This document shows, piece by piece, positions 1 to 8,517 of a stretch of 64,000 bases of DNA. Under the pieces are notes generated by a model. That model worked only from the letters and a program-made list of their open reading frames with translations. It was not told where the DNA came from and did not search any database. Source of the stretch: Cladocopium goreaui. Its lineage: Eukaryota; Sar; Dinophyceae; Suessiales; Symbiodiniaceae. The first letter of the stretch is position 1. Each line of letters starts with the position of its first letter. Location of the stretch: assembly GCA_947184155.2 (NCBI GenBank), contig CAMXCT020001491.1, forward strand, positions 169,501-233,500, written 5' to 3'. The translations under genes were made by a program, and so were the position numbers.

Positions 1-1480
1 ATTTCCCCGGATAGTGTTAACTATAGTTACTATAGTTACTATTTCTGAGCAAGATTCATGTTACTATTTATGTTAACTATAGTTAATCAATATTCCACCA
101 GCTTTACTATTAAATTACCATCAACATGAACTAGTTTACCAAAGTTACTATTAAGATTACTTTAACATTAACTCAGTTACTAACTAGTTATGTTCACTAT
201 ATATATATATTCATTAATCTTAATTTTCCAACAGGTTTACTATTAAAATTACTTTAACATTAACTCAGTTACTAACTATTTATGTTCACTATATATTCAT
301 TAATCTTGATTTTCCAACAGGTTTACTATTAAGATTACTTTAACATTAACTCAGTTACTAACTATTTATGTTCACTATATATATATTCATTAATCTTAAT
401 TTTCCAACAGGTTTACTATTAAGATTACTTTAACATTAACTCAGTTACTAACTATTTATGTTCACTATACATTCATTCATCTTAAATTTCCAACAGGTTT
501 ACTATTAAGATTACTTTAACATTAACTCAGTTACTAACTATTTATGTTCACTATACATTCATTCATCTTAAATTTCCAACAGGTTTACTATTAAAATTAC
601 TTTAACATTAACTCAGTTACTAACTATTTATGTTCACTATATATTCATTAATCTTAATCTTCCAACAGGTTTACTATTAAGATTGCTTTAACTCAGTTAC
701 TAACTATTTATGTTCACTATATATTCATTAATCTTATTTTTTCCAACAGGTTTACTATTAAAATTACTTTAACATTAACTCAGTTACTAACTATTTATGT
801 TCACTATATATTCATTAATCTTAATTTTCCAACAGGTTTACTATTAAAATTACTTTAACATTAACTCAGTTACTAACTATTTATGTTCACTATATATTCA
901 TTAATCTTAATTTTCCAACAGGTTTACTATTAAAATTACTTTAACATTAACTCAGTTACTAACTATTTATGTTCACTATATATTCATTAATCTTAATTTT
1001 CCAACAGGTTTACTATTAAAATTACTTTAACATTAACTCAGTTACTAACTATTTATGTTCACTATATATTCATTAATCTTGATTTTCCAACAGGTTTACT
1101 ATTAAGATTACTTTAACATTAACTCAGTTACTAACTATTTATGTTCACTATATATATATTCATTAATCTTAATTTTCCAACAGGTTTACTATTGAAATTA
1201 CTTTAACATTAACTCAGTTACTAACTAGTTATGTTCACTATATATTCATTAATCTTGATTTTCCAACAGGTTTACTATTAAAATTACTTTAACATTAACT
1301 CAGTTACTAACTATTTATGTTCACTATATATATATATATTCATTAATCTTAATTTTCCAACAGGTTTACTATTGAAATTACTTTAACATTAACTCAGTTA
1401 CTAACTATTTATGTTCACTATATATATATATTCATGAAACTTAATTATTCAACAGGTTTACTATTAAGATTACTTTAACA
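1..1480. repeat. 86-bp tandem satellite array, about 15 units
   Basis: The unit contains ACAGGTTTACTATTAA, ACTTTAACATTAACTCAG and TTATGTTCACTATATA. ACAGG recurs at 231, 317, 407, 493 and 579, a period of 86-90 bp. The length varies because a TA run expands and contracts. The array starts before the window edge in a degenerate form and stops about 45 nt from the exon edge at 1526. It lies in the intron after the C-linker exon of the potassium channel gene, if that gene continues off the left edge. No coding capacity. Confidence 0.95.
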
Positions 1481-1525
1481 TTACCTAATATGGGTCCTCA
1501 CCATTTCCCCATGTCCAGCACGCAC

Positions 1526-1648
1526 CTGGAAATAGGTCAGATAGCGTCGCAGCTTCCGGAACTGCTGGCGATGCTCTTCCTGCGCCTTTCCCAACAAGGC
1601 GCTGTTGGAAGTGATGGTCCTGGTGCCATGGAGAAAGAGATCCAAGTG
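1526..1648 (-). CDS. K+ channel exon: C-linker start
   Basis: 41 codons, phase 0 at both ends, acceptor CTTTCAG then CAC, donor CAG/GTGCGT. The translation contains QEEHRQQFRKLRRYLTYFQ, which matches the A' helix of the C-linker in CNG/EAG channels (a basic helix ending RRYL). It follows the S6 exon in frame. Confidence 0.8.
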
Positions 1649-4600
1649 CTGAAAGATGGGGATGACTATCATCGATGTTTCATAGATTTTTCATGGAATT
1701 TTGAATTTTATGCTTTAGGGATGTTGAGTTGAAGATGTTAACAGTTAATGTTCAAAATATGTTGTTTGTTTCTTTTTTTTAATGGTATTAATGGATGTGA
1801 ACATGGTTTTAAAGTTGATTCAAAGTTGATTTTCGAGATATAATGTTGAACAGATTTGAATGGGGTTGAAAAGCTGCTATGACACTTGCTATATAATGCC
1901 TGAGGTTTATTATTCGGTAATGAACGGTGGATCTCTTCCGATAGTGACGAATGGTTGGCCGAGAGATCATCCATTGATATGGCAGAACCAGAACCTCCAC
2001 CAACTTGGAGGTTCTACATCCCGAAAGATGTACCAATTATCAATATCATTTATGGATATTTATGGATAATTGGTACATCTTTAGGGATGATTATATATTA
2101 TTATATCATAAAGATGACATATCCTACATATGATCATCCATTGATATATCCATAAATGGTACTAAAGTCGACTCTGAGAACAGTTTCAGTTTCAGTCCCC
2201 CAGATTTTCTCCAACAACGTACCACATGGATTCAGACCCCTCGTGTCCCAAGGAAGAAGGAGAAGATGGCCAGCCCTGCGATGGAGGCCGTCAGTCCAAA
2301 GATCACTTCCAGTTCGGTGGCCGCCACGATTTCGGACAACCCGAACCCCATCTGGCAGAACATCCAATACAACGACCTGACAGCCATGACAGCCATGATT
2401 GGATTGGATTTTGGGAAAATCTTCACCGGAAACCATGGTTTTTACCATTAAAAAAAATGTGGTTTCCTGAAAAACCATGGGTTTTACCATTAAATTTTGG
2501 GGTTTCCTGAAAAACCATTGTTTTTTTTTTACCATTCAATATGGGGGTTTCCTGAATATTTTCCCTTAAGCCAATCCATTGAATGATGGGACAAAACTGC
2601 CATGACTATCAAATTATCAACCATGCCCATGAAGTCAGGCAGTACCTGTACTCAATAGCATAAATTGCCAAAAATGCTGGAAGAATCCAATGAGCAACTA
2701 TATAGCAGTAACAGAACCTCAGCAACTAACTGTACTAGATCTGTCTATATCTATATCCAAGTCACTACCCATGTATTTACAATAACTATATATGCAAATA
2801 TTTACATGTTCAGCTCCTATCTACCAATATTACTATTATAAAGTGTTATACCCTCCAGTAAATTAACATAGACGCTGCCAAATAGGGGTTGGAAGATTGG
2901 TGCCCACTAAAAGATGGCGATTTTCAGGCATGGTCAACTCTAAATAAAAGGAGGCTACCCTCTGGTAAACTAACATAACTATGGAAAATCACATTTTTTC
3001 ATAGGTAAATCAACTATTTCTATGGCCATGTTCTATGTCGCAAACTCTTAAATTACCAGTGTAAAGGGTTTTTAGCCATCAAAACTATGGAGATATTCCC
3101 ATACTTGGTGGCTCATCCCACTTAGTAAGTGGGTTATAACCCCAGTTATAAATGGGATAAGTAGGGTTAATCCACTTATAACTTAACTGGGGTTATAACC
3201 CACTTACGATTCGTGGGTAGTTCGCCACCAAGTATTCCCATGATATTCCCATATTCCCATATATTACCAACTTATAGTTACTGGGGCTTTTGTTAACCAA
3301 CTTATACTGGTTGGTGGTTTCAATCCCTCTGAAAAATATGAAAGTCAGTTGGGATGATGACATTCCCAATATATGGAAAAATAAAATTCATGTTCCAAAC
3401 CACCAACCAGTATAACTGGGGAATTCCCATATTCCCATGATATTCCCATTGATATTGCCATAGAATGCTTGATCCTGGAAGGTCATTTTGCCAAGGCACG
3501 TGGCGTAGCGGTGCATCAGCGGCCCCCTGTCCACACCAGATCTCGAAACCCAACCGCCATCGGCGCTGCCCACGAAGTACCAGGCACAGCCCATGGCGTG
3601 GAGGATCAACCTGGGCTACCCAGCGATGGCCACGAAAAAACGATGGAAACAGCTGGAATTTCATGTTTTTTTAAACATAATTTTGCCATTAAAAATCATG
3701 GAAAACGGTGATGAATGTGATGATCAACCTGAAAATTAGGATTTGACTGGTTTTACCAAGAAATGCGGCAAATGGTGATGATGAACCTTAAAAATTAGGA
3801 TTGCACTGATTTTGCCTTGAAAATTGATGGAACAAAGTGACTTCACTCACCCACCACAAAAATGGATTTAGCAATGATTAATGTTAGCGAAGTTGGTTTG
3901 GAATGATGGAACATGGGAATTTAACCAACAACTCATGGGAATTAACTTCATTTTTTTCTTATGAACCAACGTGATTCTGGGCCCGGGCTTATTTGTCTAC
4001 CCGGTCTGAAAGGGCTGATGAAGCGAGTCATGGAAATTTCAACCGAGACCCCTTTAATCAAACCCTTGGTTTTTTGTGGAATCAGGGAAATACAAGTAGC
4101 TGATTAACCAGCAACATCCACCAATAACTATAATTGATAAGATTTGATAAGCCATAAGCCATCATAAAATATCATAAACCATCATAAACCATCCAAAGCC
4201 TCAACTATTGTCATACCCCCCATGAAATCCAGAAATCCTTGGCCCGAACAAAACAAAGGCCTAAAACGCTGGCTTCAGTGGCAGGATCTGCACGGAGAGT
4301 GTGGAGATGTTGAACTTCGCCACCAAGACATCGGACATCAACTGGCCTTTGGTTTTAACCGTTAAGCTTTGAGGCTCCCAGGTCGCACCAGGCCACCATG
4401 AACTACCATCTCCAGGTGGTTAACCACAAGGGTAACCATGGAACTACCATCCTCTTATGGGAACTGCATCGAATTTAAAATCCGCTTATGGTGTTGTAGC
4501 TTCAATTAGCTTCACTCCCCATCTTTGCTTCACCAAATTGCAGGTTTTGTCCTCAGGCCCCTAAGTTTCAGTGGGATACTTCACGGTAAAAAAAAACGTT

Positions 4601-7600
4601 CCGTGAACTGGAACATCACCTTTTTGTTAATAGGATCATCATAGATCATCATGAACCATCATGAATCACTAATTGGTGGTTTCAACTCCCTCGAAGAATA
4701 TGACAGTCAGATTGGATCATCATCCCCAATCTGGTTGGGGAAAACAAGAAATGTTCCAAACCACCAACCAGATCATCATAGATCAGAATAGATCAACAAT
4801 TTCGATGGCCCGTGGCTTCCACCAAATCCGGCCTTCGATCTGCCCCAGCACGCGATTCAGCCGTGCCAAGCGCAGCAAACGCAGAGCGATCTGCAGCAAA
4901 CGAAGGAAGGGCTGCTCGGCGGCGATGATGACCCAGCCGAAGATCACGTAGATCCTCGACAGCAAGGCATAGCGAGGCTTGGAAGTCATACCCATAGGAT
5001 CCATGGTGCTGGTATATATGCTAACATTTGGGGTATATTGATGGTGAATGTTACCATATATAGCATATATGGATCCTATGGGATATAGTATAAATAAACT
5101 ACAATATATAAGATATCATAATATATATATATATATTAATGTAAGGATATGTAGTATATAATGTACAAAATTATGTACAATGGAATATTGCAGGATCGTT
5201 TGGATCTTAGACAACATACAGTTGGGAGTGCTATTGTTGGGTGGGCCAGATCCTCAACAATCAACGAATGAAGTAAGAAATGGATGCGGTTCCCCCTCCA
5301 AACCCAGATCATTTCTGACAATGATTCCTCAACTCCCTGGTGACCTATGGGTTTCCATTCATCAAAAACCCTCGAAAAAAAACTCCGGTGATGTCAGTCC
5401 CTCACGCGGTTTGCAGTAAGACTCAAGAAGGGCTGGGATGGAGGAGTTTCGATCTTCTTTTATCTTTTTGTGAAATGAATGTACAGTGGGAAAAAACACG
5501 AGCACGACAAACCCCAAATCACCATAAATAGCTGATATAAACCATTCCCAAATAAGTGCTATATTTTTTCTTAACCCACATTACTGTGTTTGCTTGGTGT
5601 TTTAATCTCCTCCCGTCCACTCTCTTCACTGCCGCTTCGCCCACACGACTTCATACTCCCAAGGCACAGATCGAACAGCAGCCAGCCTTCGGCATATCTC
5701 CGAAAGATTCTTGCTTGCCTGGCAGTGTGTCATAGTGTGTCACCAGGTTCGGTTTGAAAATCAATACGTGAAGAGCATACACAAAAATAATCAAATATAC
5801 AGTACACAACATGGAAAAAAAAACAACTAACTTCAGTGGCTTGAAACGATCTAATTAATCTGATCTAAACTTATAAATCTAAATCTCAGTTCAGGACATT
5901 CCATGATGACAACAACAAACGTTAAAAGAAAGTCATCCATCCCAGTCATCCCGGGCCATCGCCTGAAGTCCAGGTTTCCATTGGAAAACACCGCCGTCCG
6001 TAGCGTTATCAGGATATCCAGGTTCCAGAAGGACAGCAGCACGACCTGGATTTCCCGCAGGCTGGGAATCAACGAAATTTAGATCTAAGATGTTGGAGAA
6101 TGTGGAAAAATCGAAGAACTCCTTTGGTTCCATTGAATCTTCTATGTCTATGTGTGTCTTTTTCGTCATGTCCTTTTTGTTAAGTTCCATTGTTGCCAAC
6201 GGCTTTCGTGCCAATTTCCACCTCGATGACGGCCAGTGCGCCCAGACGTCCATGAGGCCAGAGTTCGACGAAGGAATGGAGTGGGTTCAGGATCAGTTCC
6301 AGGGTGATACACAGGACGCCCAGCCTCACATGGGCCATGGGCGTTTTGGGCCAAAATTGGCCAAATTTGTGTCCACAGAAACGCCCAACATCATATATAG
6401 CTTGAATATGTGGTTGGTGATTATCCCATATATTATGGAAAATAAAACATGTTTGAAACCACCAACCAGATATTATACTCCATATATTATAGTAGGATAC
6501 GTTCAGCAAAGGAAATTGCAGGGTCATCCCCAAGCTCCCAGTCAGCACAAGCAAAACGTGTTTTGGCAGCACGGCACCAAGTTACCCTCTGGTTATTTAA
6601 CAGTTCGCCATGGTATAGATGGCCCATAGAAATAGATGGTTTACCGAACTTAGAAATGGTGAATCTTTCCATGGCAAACTGTTGGTCATAGCCAGATGGT
6701 AACCTTCAAAAAAGTGGCAAAGCCAATAAGAAGCAGTCCCGTTAACCATCTATTGGGCCCGTTAAGGGGGTCACCTGGAACCTCTGGGGATGGTGTAAAT
6801 TACCCATGACGGATCCATGGTGCTGGTATATATAAGCTATAATGTCAACCCCGGATTTTGCTAAACCATGGTTTATGACAATTAGAAGGGTACGCCTCCA
6901 ATAGTCATAATATGATACTTTTTTATGGTACCCTCCCAATTAAACAATCTACAGTAGGGGTTTTTAAATCCAGGGTTGACATTACATGGATCCGTCATGG
7001 GTTCTTGGGCGTTCCTCGTGAGTGTTTGTGGGGACCAAGCGACATGTCCCAGACCTGCCGGAATGGTTTGAAGGGCGAAAACATCAGGAACCGCGGCTGC
7101 GCTGCCGCGAAGTTTTCGATGGCATGCGCCCGAGAGCCCAAACTCATCATACTTTTCCGTCGGACAACGCTGGGGCTCAGAGGGCTCCTTGCAGTGTTTT
7201 TGGTGAAGAAGTTCCTCCGGTATAGCAACCTACTGTAACCTACTTATACAAACTTAATAGAACCAAATCATAGAAAATAATGATTCTAAATGACTGTTCT
7301 ACCGTTTTCGGGAATATGTGAATGAAGAATGAAGAACATAGTTTGAAACAGAGATGTTGGAAGGAAGTGTGTGTGTGTGCGCAATAGTTTTTGTTTGGCT
7401 AGTGTAGGGTGATCGAGATTCTGCTTTCAACGGCACCATGTCTAACAGTCTCAAAGATGTCTAAACATGTCTAAACAATAAAAAATACATGGGGTCTGAA
7501 ATGGGTCTGAAGCAAAGTTTGCGGCACTGCTCCATCAACCAACAGGCTCGCGGATCAAATTCTTCGTGTTCCTCCTCATTGTCACTGTGCACAGCCGCAT

Positions 7601-8059
7601 TCTCAATCTCACCTTGGCGGGCGATGCATGCCCTGGATGGCCTAGCCATCTAAAACTGATCTCAGTCTGTCAATGTCATGAATATTGAACGGTTTTTGTT
7701 AAGCCCCGGTGCCATTCCAAAATCCATCAAAATCCAGCCATAAGACATGTTCACTGTCCAATCACTCCACTCCCATTCCCATCCAAGTCACCAGCTCTTG
7801 AGAACAGCACCTGCTGCAACTTATGTCCCTGCAATCGCGCCAGGTCATCATCCACCGCTTCTCTTCCCAGGCCTCGCAGCTTCGTCTTGGGCGCCTCCGG
7901 CGTTTCGGGCGGCACCGGGTGCACCGGCGGTGCGGCCGCCGCCTCGGCGCCACTGGGGCGGCGGCCGCGGAGGCGGTCCAGGTCCGCCTTGTAGCAATCG
8001 CCCAGCAGACGGTAGGCCTCCCAAAAGGCCTGGCTCTCGTCTTCCGTGTCACCCGCCAT
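1526..8059 (-). CDS. Voltage-gated K+ channel, EAG/CNG type, multi-exon, 3' end outside window
   Basis: Gene model, read from 8059 down. Exons: 7811-8059 (first, inner edge uncertain), 7528-7632, 7044-7187, 6222-6324, 5971-6045, 4837-4977, 4274-4341, 3500-3610, 2238-2376, 1526-1648. From 7528 to 1526 every exon junction is phase-compatible. The product reads as an acidic N-terminus, the segment before S1 ending FRQVWDM, S1, S2 with FWNLDILITLRTAVF, S3-S4 with arginine at every third position, S5 with HAMGCAWYFVG, a pore with SLYWMFCQMGFG, S6, and the beginning of a C-linker (RKLRRYLTYFQ). This order is that of EAG/HCN/CNG-family channels of the plasma or ciliary membrane. A cyclic-nucleotide-binding domain would be expected next but would lie left of the window. 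Donors used: GT (most), GA (5971, 4837) and GC (4274). Ion selectivity is inferred from the GFG filter only. Confidence 0.85.
2238..2376 (-). CDS. K+ channel exon: pore helix, selectivity filter, S6
   Basis: The exon begins with one nucleotide that completes a Thr codon from the previous exon, giving TSLYWMFCQMGFGLSEIV across the junction. This is the family's pore motif (usually TSLYW...T-V-G-[YF]-G). The Thr-Val of the usual filter is Gln-Met here. A hydrophobic S6 follows (IFGLTASIAGLAIFSFFLG). Length is 1 nt plus 46 codons, ending in phase 0 with donor GTCTGA. Confidence 0.8.
2402..2590. repeat. Palindromic element, family I
   Basis: Arms read GGAAAATCTTCACCGGAAAC on the left and, inverted, on the right beside AATCCATTGAATG. 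The middle has three near-copies of ACCATTAAA...GGTTTCCTGAAAAACCAT. Related single copies lie at 24210-24290, 35600-35700 and 37775-37865. Confidence 0.6.
2956..3066. mobile_element. MITE-like palindrome, family A (diverged)
   Basis: Begins TACCCTCTGGTAAACTAACA and has the internal AAAATCAC...GTAAATC...CTATTTCTATGGCCAT arms. The right end is decayed (CCAGTGTAAAGGG). Another decayed copy of the ATAGACGCTG subfamily adjoins it at about 2850-2955. Confidence 0.7.
3102..3234. mobile_element. MITE-like palindrome, family D
   Basis: Starts TACTTGGTGGCTCATCCCAC and ends with the inverted form (GCCACCAAGTA). Inner arms GTGGGTTATAACCCCAGTTA are also inverted. A second copy lies at 32280-32407 in the opposite order. 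Confidence 0.85.
3307..3410. mobile_element. MITE-like palindrome, family B
   Basis: Begins CTGGTTGGTGGTTTCAA and ends TTCCAAACCACCAACCAG. It is flanked by TATA on both sides, a likely target duplication. The inner conserved words are CCCTCTGAAAAATATG and AGTCAGTTGGGAT. It lies in the intron after the S5 exon of the K+ channel gene. Confidence 0.9.
3500..3610 (-). CDS. K+ channel exon: S5 and turret
   Basis: One nucleotide plus 36 codons plus two nucleotides; acceptor CCCAG/G, donor GTGCCT. The translation LILHAMGCAWYFVGSADGGW is the second half of S5 (the H-x-x-x-C-x-W-Y motif of EAG/CNG channels), followed by a turret ending in HRYA. The last two bases AC join the G of the next exon to make Thr of TSLYW. 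Confidence 0.85.
4274..4341 (-). CDS. K+ channel exon: S4-S5 linker and S5 start
   Basis: 22 codons plus two nucleotides: LMSDVLVAKFNISTLSVQIL then PL, closing a Lys codon with the next exon. The donor is GC (AA/GCCAGC). Acceptor CCAG/TTG. It fills the gap between the S4 exon and LILHAMGCAW exactly in phase. The residue pattern is plausible for the linker and start of S5, but is less conserved than the other segments. Confidence 0.65.
4671..4772. mobile_element. MITE-like palindrome, family B
   Basis: Left end AATTGGTGGTTTCAACTCC, right end GTTCCAAACCACCAACCAG. Internal CCCAATCTGG and ATATGACAGTCAG identify the family. Confidence 0.85.
4837..4977 (-). CDS. K+ channel exon: S3 and voltage-sensing S4
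   Basis: 47 codons, phase 0 at both ends. It starts PRYALLSRIYVIFGW (S3-like) and ends ALRLLRLARLNRVLGQI, where Arg recurs at every third residue as in an S4 voltage sensor. The donor would be GA (CAGATC/GAAGGC). No phase-0 GT is near, and only this edge keeps frame with the next exon. A palindromic element (family E) ends 13 nt upstream of this exon. Confidence 0.75.
4991..5082. mobile_element. MITE-like palindrome, family E
   Basis: Ends CCCATAGGATCCATGGTGC and, inverted, ATATGGATCCTATGGG. A near-identical copy lies at 55476-55571. On the minus strand it forms the last part of the intron before the S3-S4 exon. Confidence 0.85.
5971..6045 (-). CDS. K+ channel exon: S2
   Basis: 25 codons, phase 0 at both ends, acceptor CCAG/GTCGTG, donor GA (CTG/GACTTC). 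It reads VVLLSFWNLDILITLRTAVF then SNGNL. The F-W-x-x-D-I-x-x-x-x-R-T pattern is the S2 signature of EAG/CNG channels. Confidence 0.85.
6222..6324 (-). CDS. K+ channel exon: S1
   Basis: One nucleotide plus 34 codons, acceptor TGAG/G, donor GAG/GTGGAA. LGVLCITLELILNPLHSFVE is a hydrophobic S1-like helix. With the preceding exon it reads RQVWDMLGVLCITLE, matching the WD motif before S1 in this family. Confidence 0.8.
6412..6468. mobile_element. Shortened family B palindrome
   Basis: TGGTTGGTGATTATCCCAT and GTTTGAAACCACCAACCAG enclose a short centre. This is an internally deleted form (see also 34880-34948). Confidence 0.7.
6583..6701. mobile_element. MITE-like palindrome, family A
   Basis: TACCCTCTGGTTATTTAACA at the left, CATAGCCAGATGGTA at the right. 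Inner arms match the family. Confidence 0.85.
6803..7001. mobile_element. Family E palindrome carrying a nested family F element
   Basis: The outer ends are CCCATGACGGATCCATGG and its inverse CATGGATCCGTCATGGG. Between them, 6841-6983 is a complete family F element (AATGTCAACCCCGGATT ... AATCCAGGGTTGACATT). The nesting shows that F inserted into E. The outer element ends 42 nt from the K+ channel exon at 7044. Confidence 0.85.
7044..7187 (-). CDS. K+ channel exon: cytoplasmic N-terminal region before S1
   Basis: One nucleotide plus 47 codons plus AT; acceptor GCAAG/G, donor GTCGCT. It ends PRFLMFSPFKPFRQVWD, the motif (P-x-x-x-F-R-x-x-W-D) that precedes S1 in EAG/CNG channels. The first half has Ser/Arg runs (VVRRKSMMS) that could be a kinase site. 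Confidence 0.8.
7528..7632 (-). CDS. K+ channel exon: acidic N-terminal segment
   Basis: One nucleotide plus 34 codons plus CA; acceptor CCAG/G, donor GTGCCG. It contains SDNEEEHEEFDPRACWLME. No domain was recognised; it is placed in this gene by phase with the exon at 7044. Confidence 0.6.
7811..8059 (-). CDS. Probable first exon of the K+ channel gene
   Basis: The frame is open from an ATG at 8059: MAGDTEDESQAFWEAYRLLG, then a Pro/Ala/Arg-rich stretch, then LQGHKLQQ. GC content is much higher than the surroundings. CAG/GTGCTG gives the edge at 7811. A GC donor slightly earlier (AAGTT/GCAGCA) would join the next exon in frame, so the true edge may be near 7820. No known domain. Confidence 0.6.
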
Positions 8060-8427
8060 GGAAAGCGATATGGCAATCTGAGGGACAGCGATTTTTTGTG
8101 TTTGTGGATGTTTTTGGTGAATTTTTAGATGTGGTGAACAAAGTGAACAGGAGAAGTAGAAGAAGTTGGAGGATTGAGAGTGGAGATGGTGAAATAAGAT
8201 CTGTGGGAATCAATCAAGCCCTTGAGCTAGCAAGCTACCAACGAATCGCAATCCATCAATCTGCGGTAAAGAGACCCTGTGCTTGAGCCGGTTGAGCACT
8301 CCCAGCCCAAATGGCTTGCATCATGGTGCCATGGTGCATCATCCTTGGGGGAAACTCCCAGGATTTCCACCTGCTCCACCTTGGTTCACACCATCCGGTC
8401 ACCATCCCCCCGTTGCTCTAGGTTAAA

Positions 8428-8517
8428 TCAATACATGGCACCAAGGGAAAGAACATCAGAAGCTCCTCCACCACATTCCATCACGATCATGTGCTTGGCA
8501 AACTCAATTCGTAACTC
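8428..8517 (-). CDS. Terminal exon of the Lys/Ala/Pro-rich gene
   Basis: Acceptor AAAG/GAG, then 29 codons and TGA (8428-8430). It reads ELRIEFAKHMIVMECGGGAS, then DVLSLGAMY. In frame with the exon at 8721. Confidence 0.6.
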   Translation of the reverse strand, partial: ELRIEFAKHMIVMECGGGASDVLSLGAMY

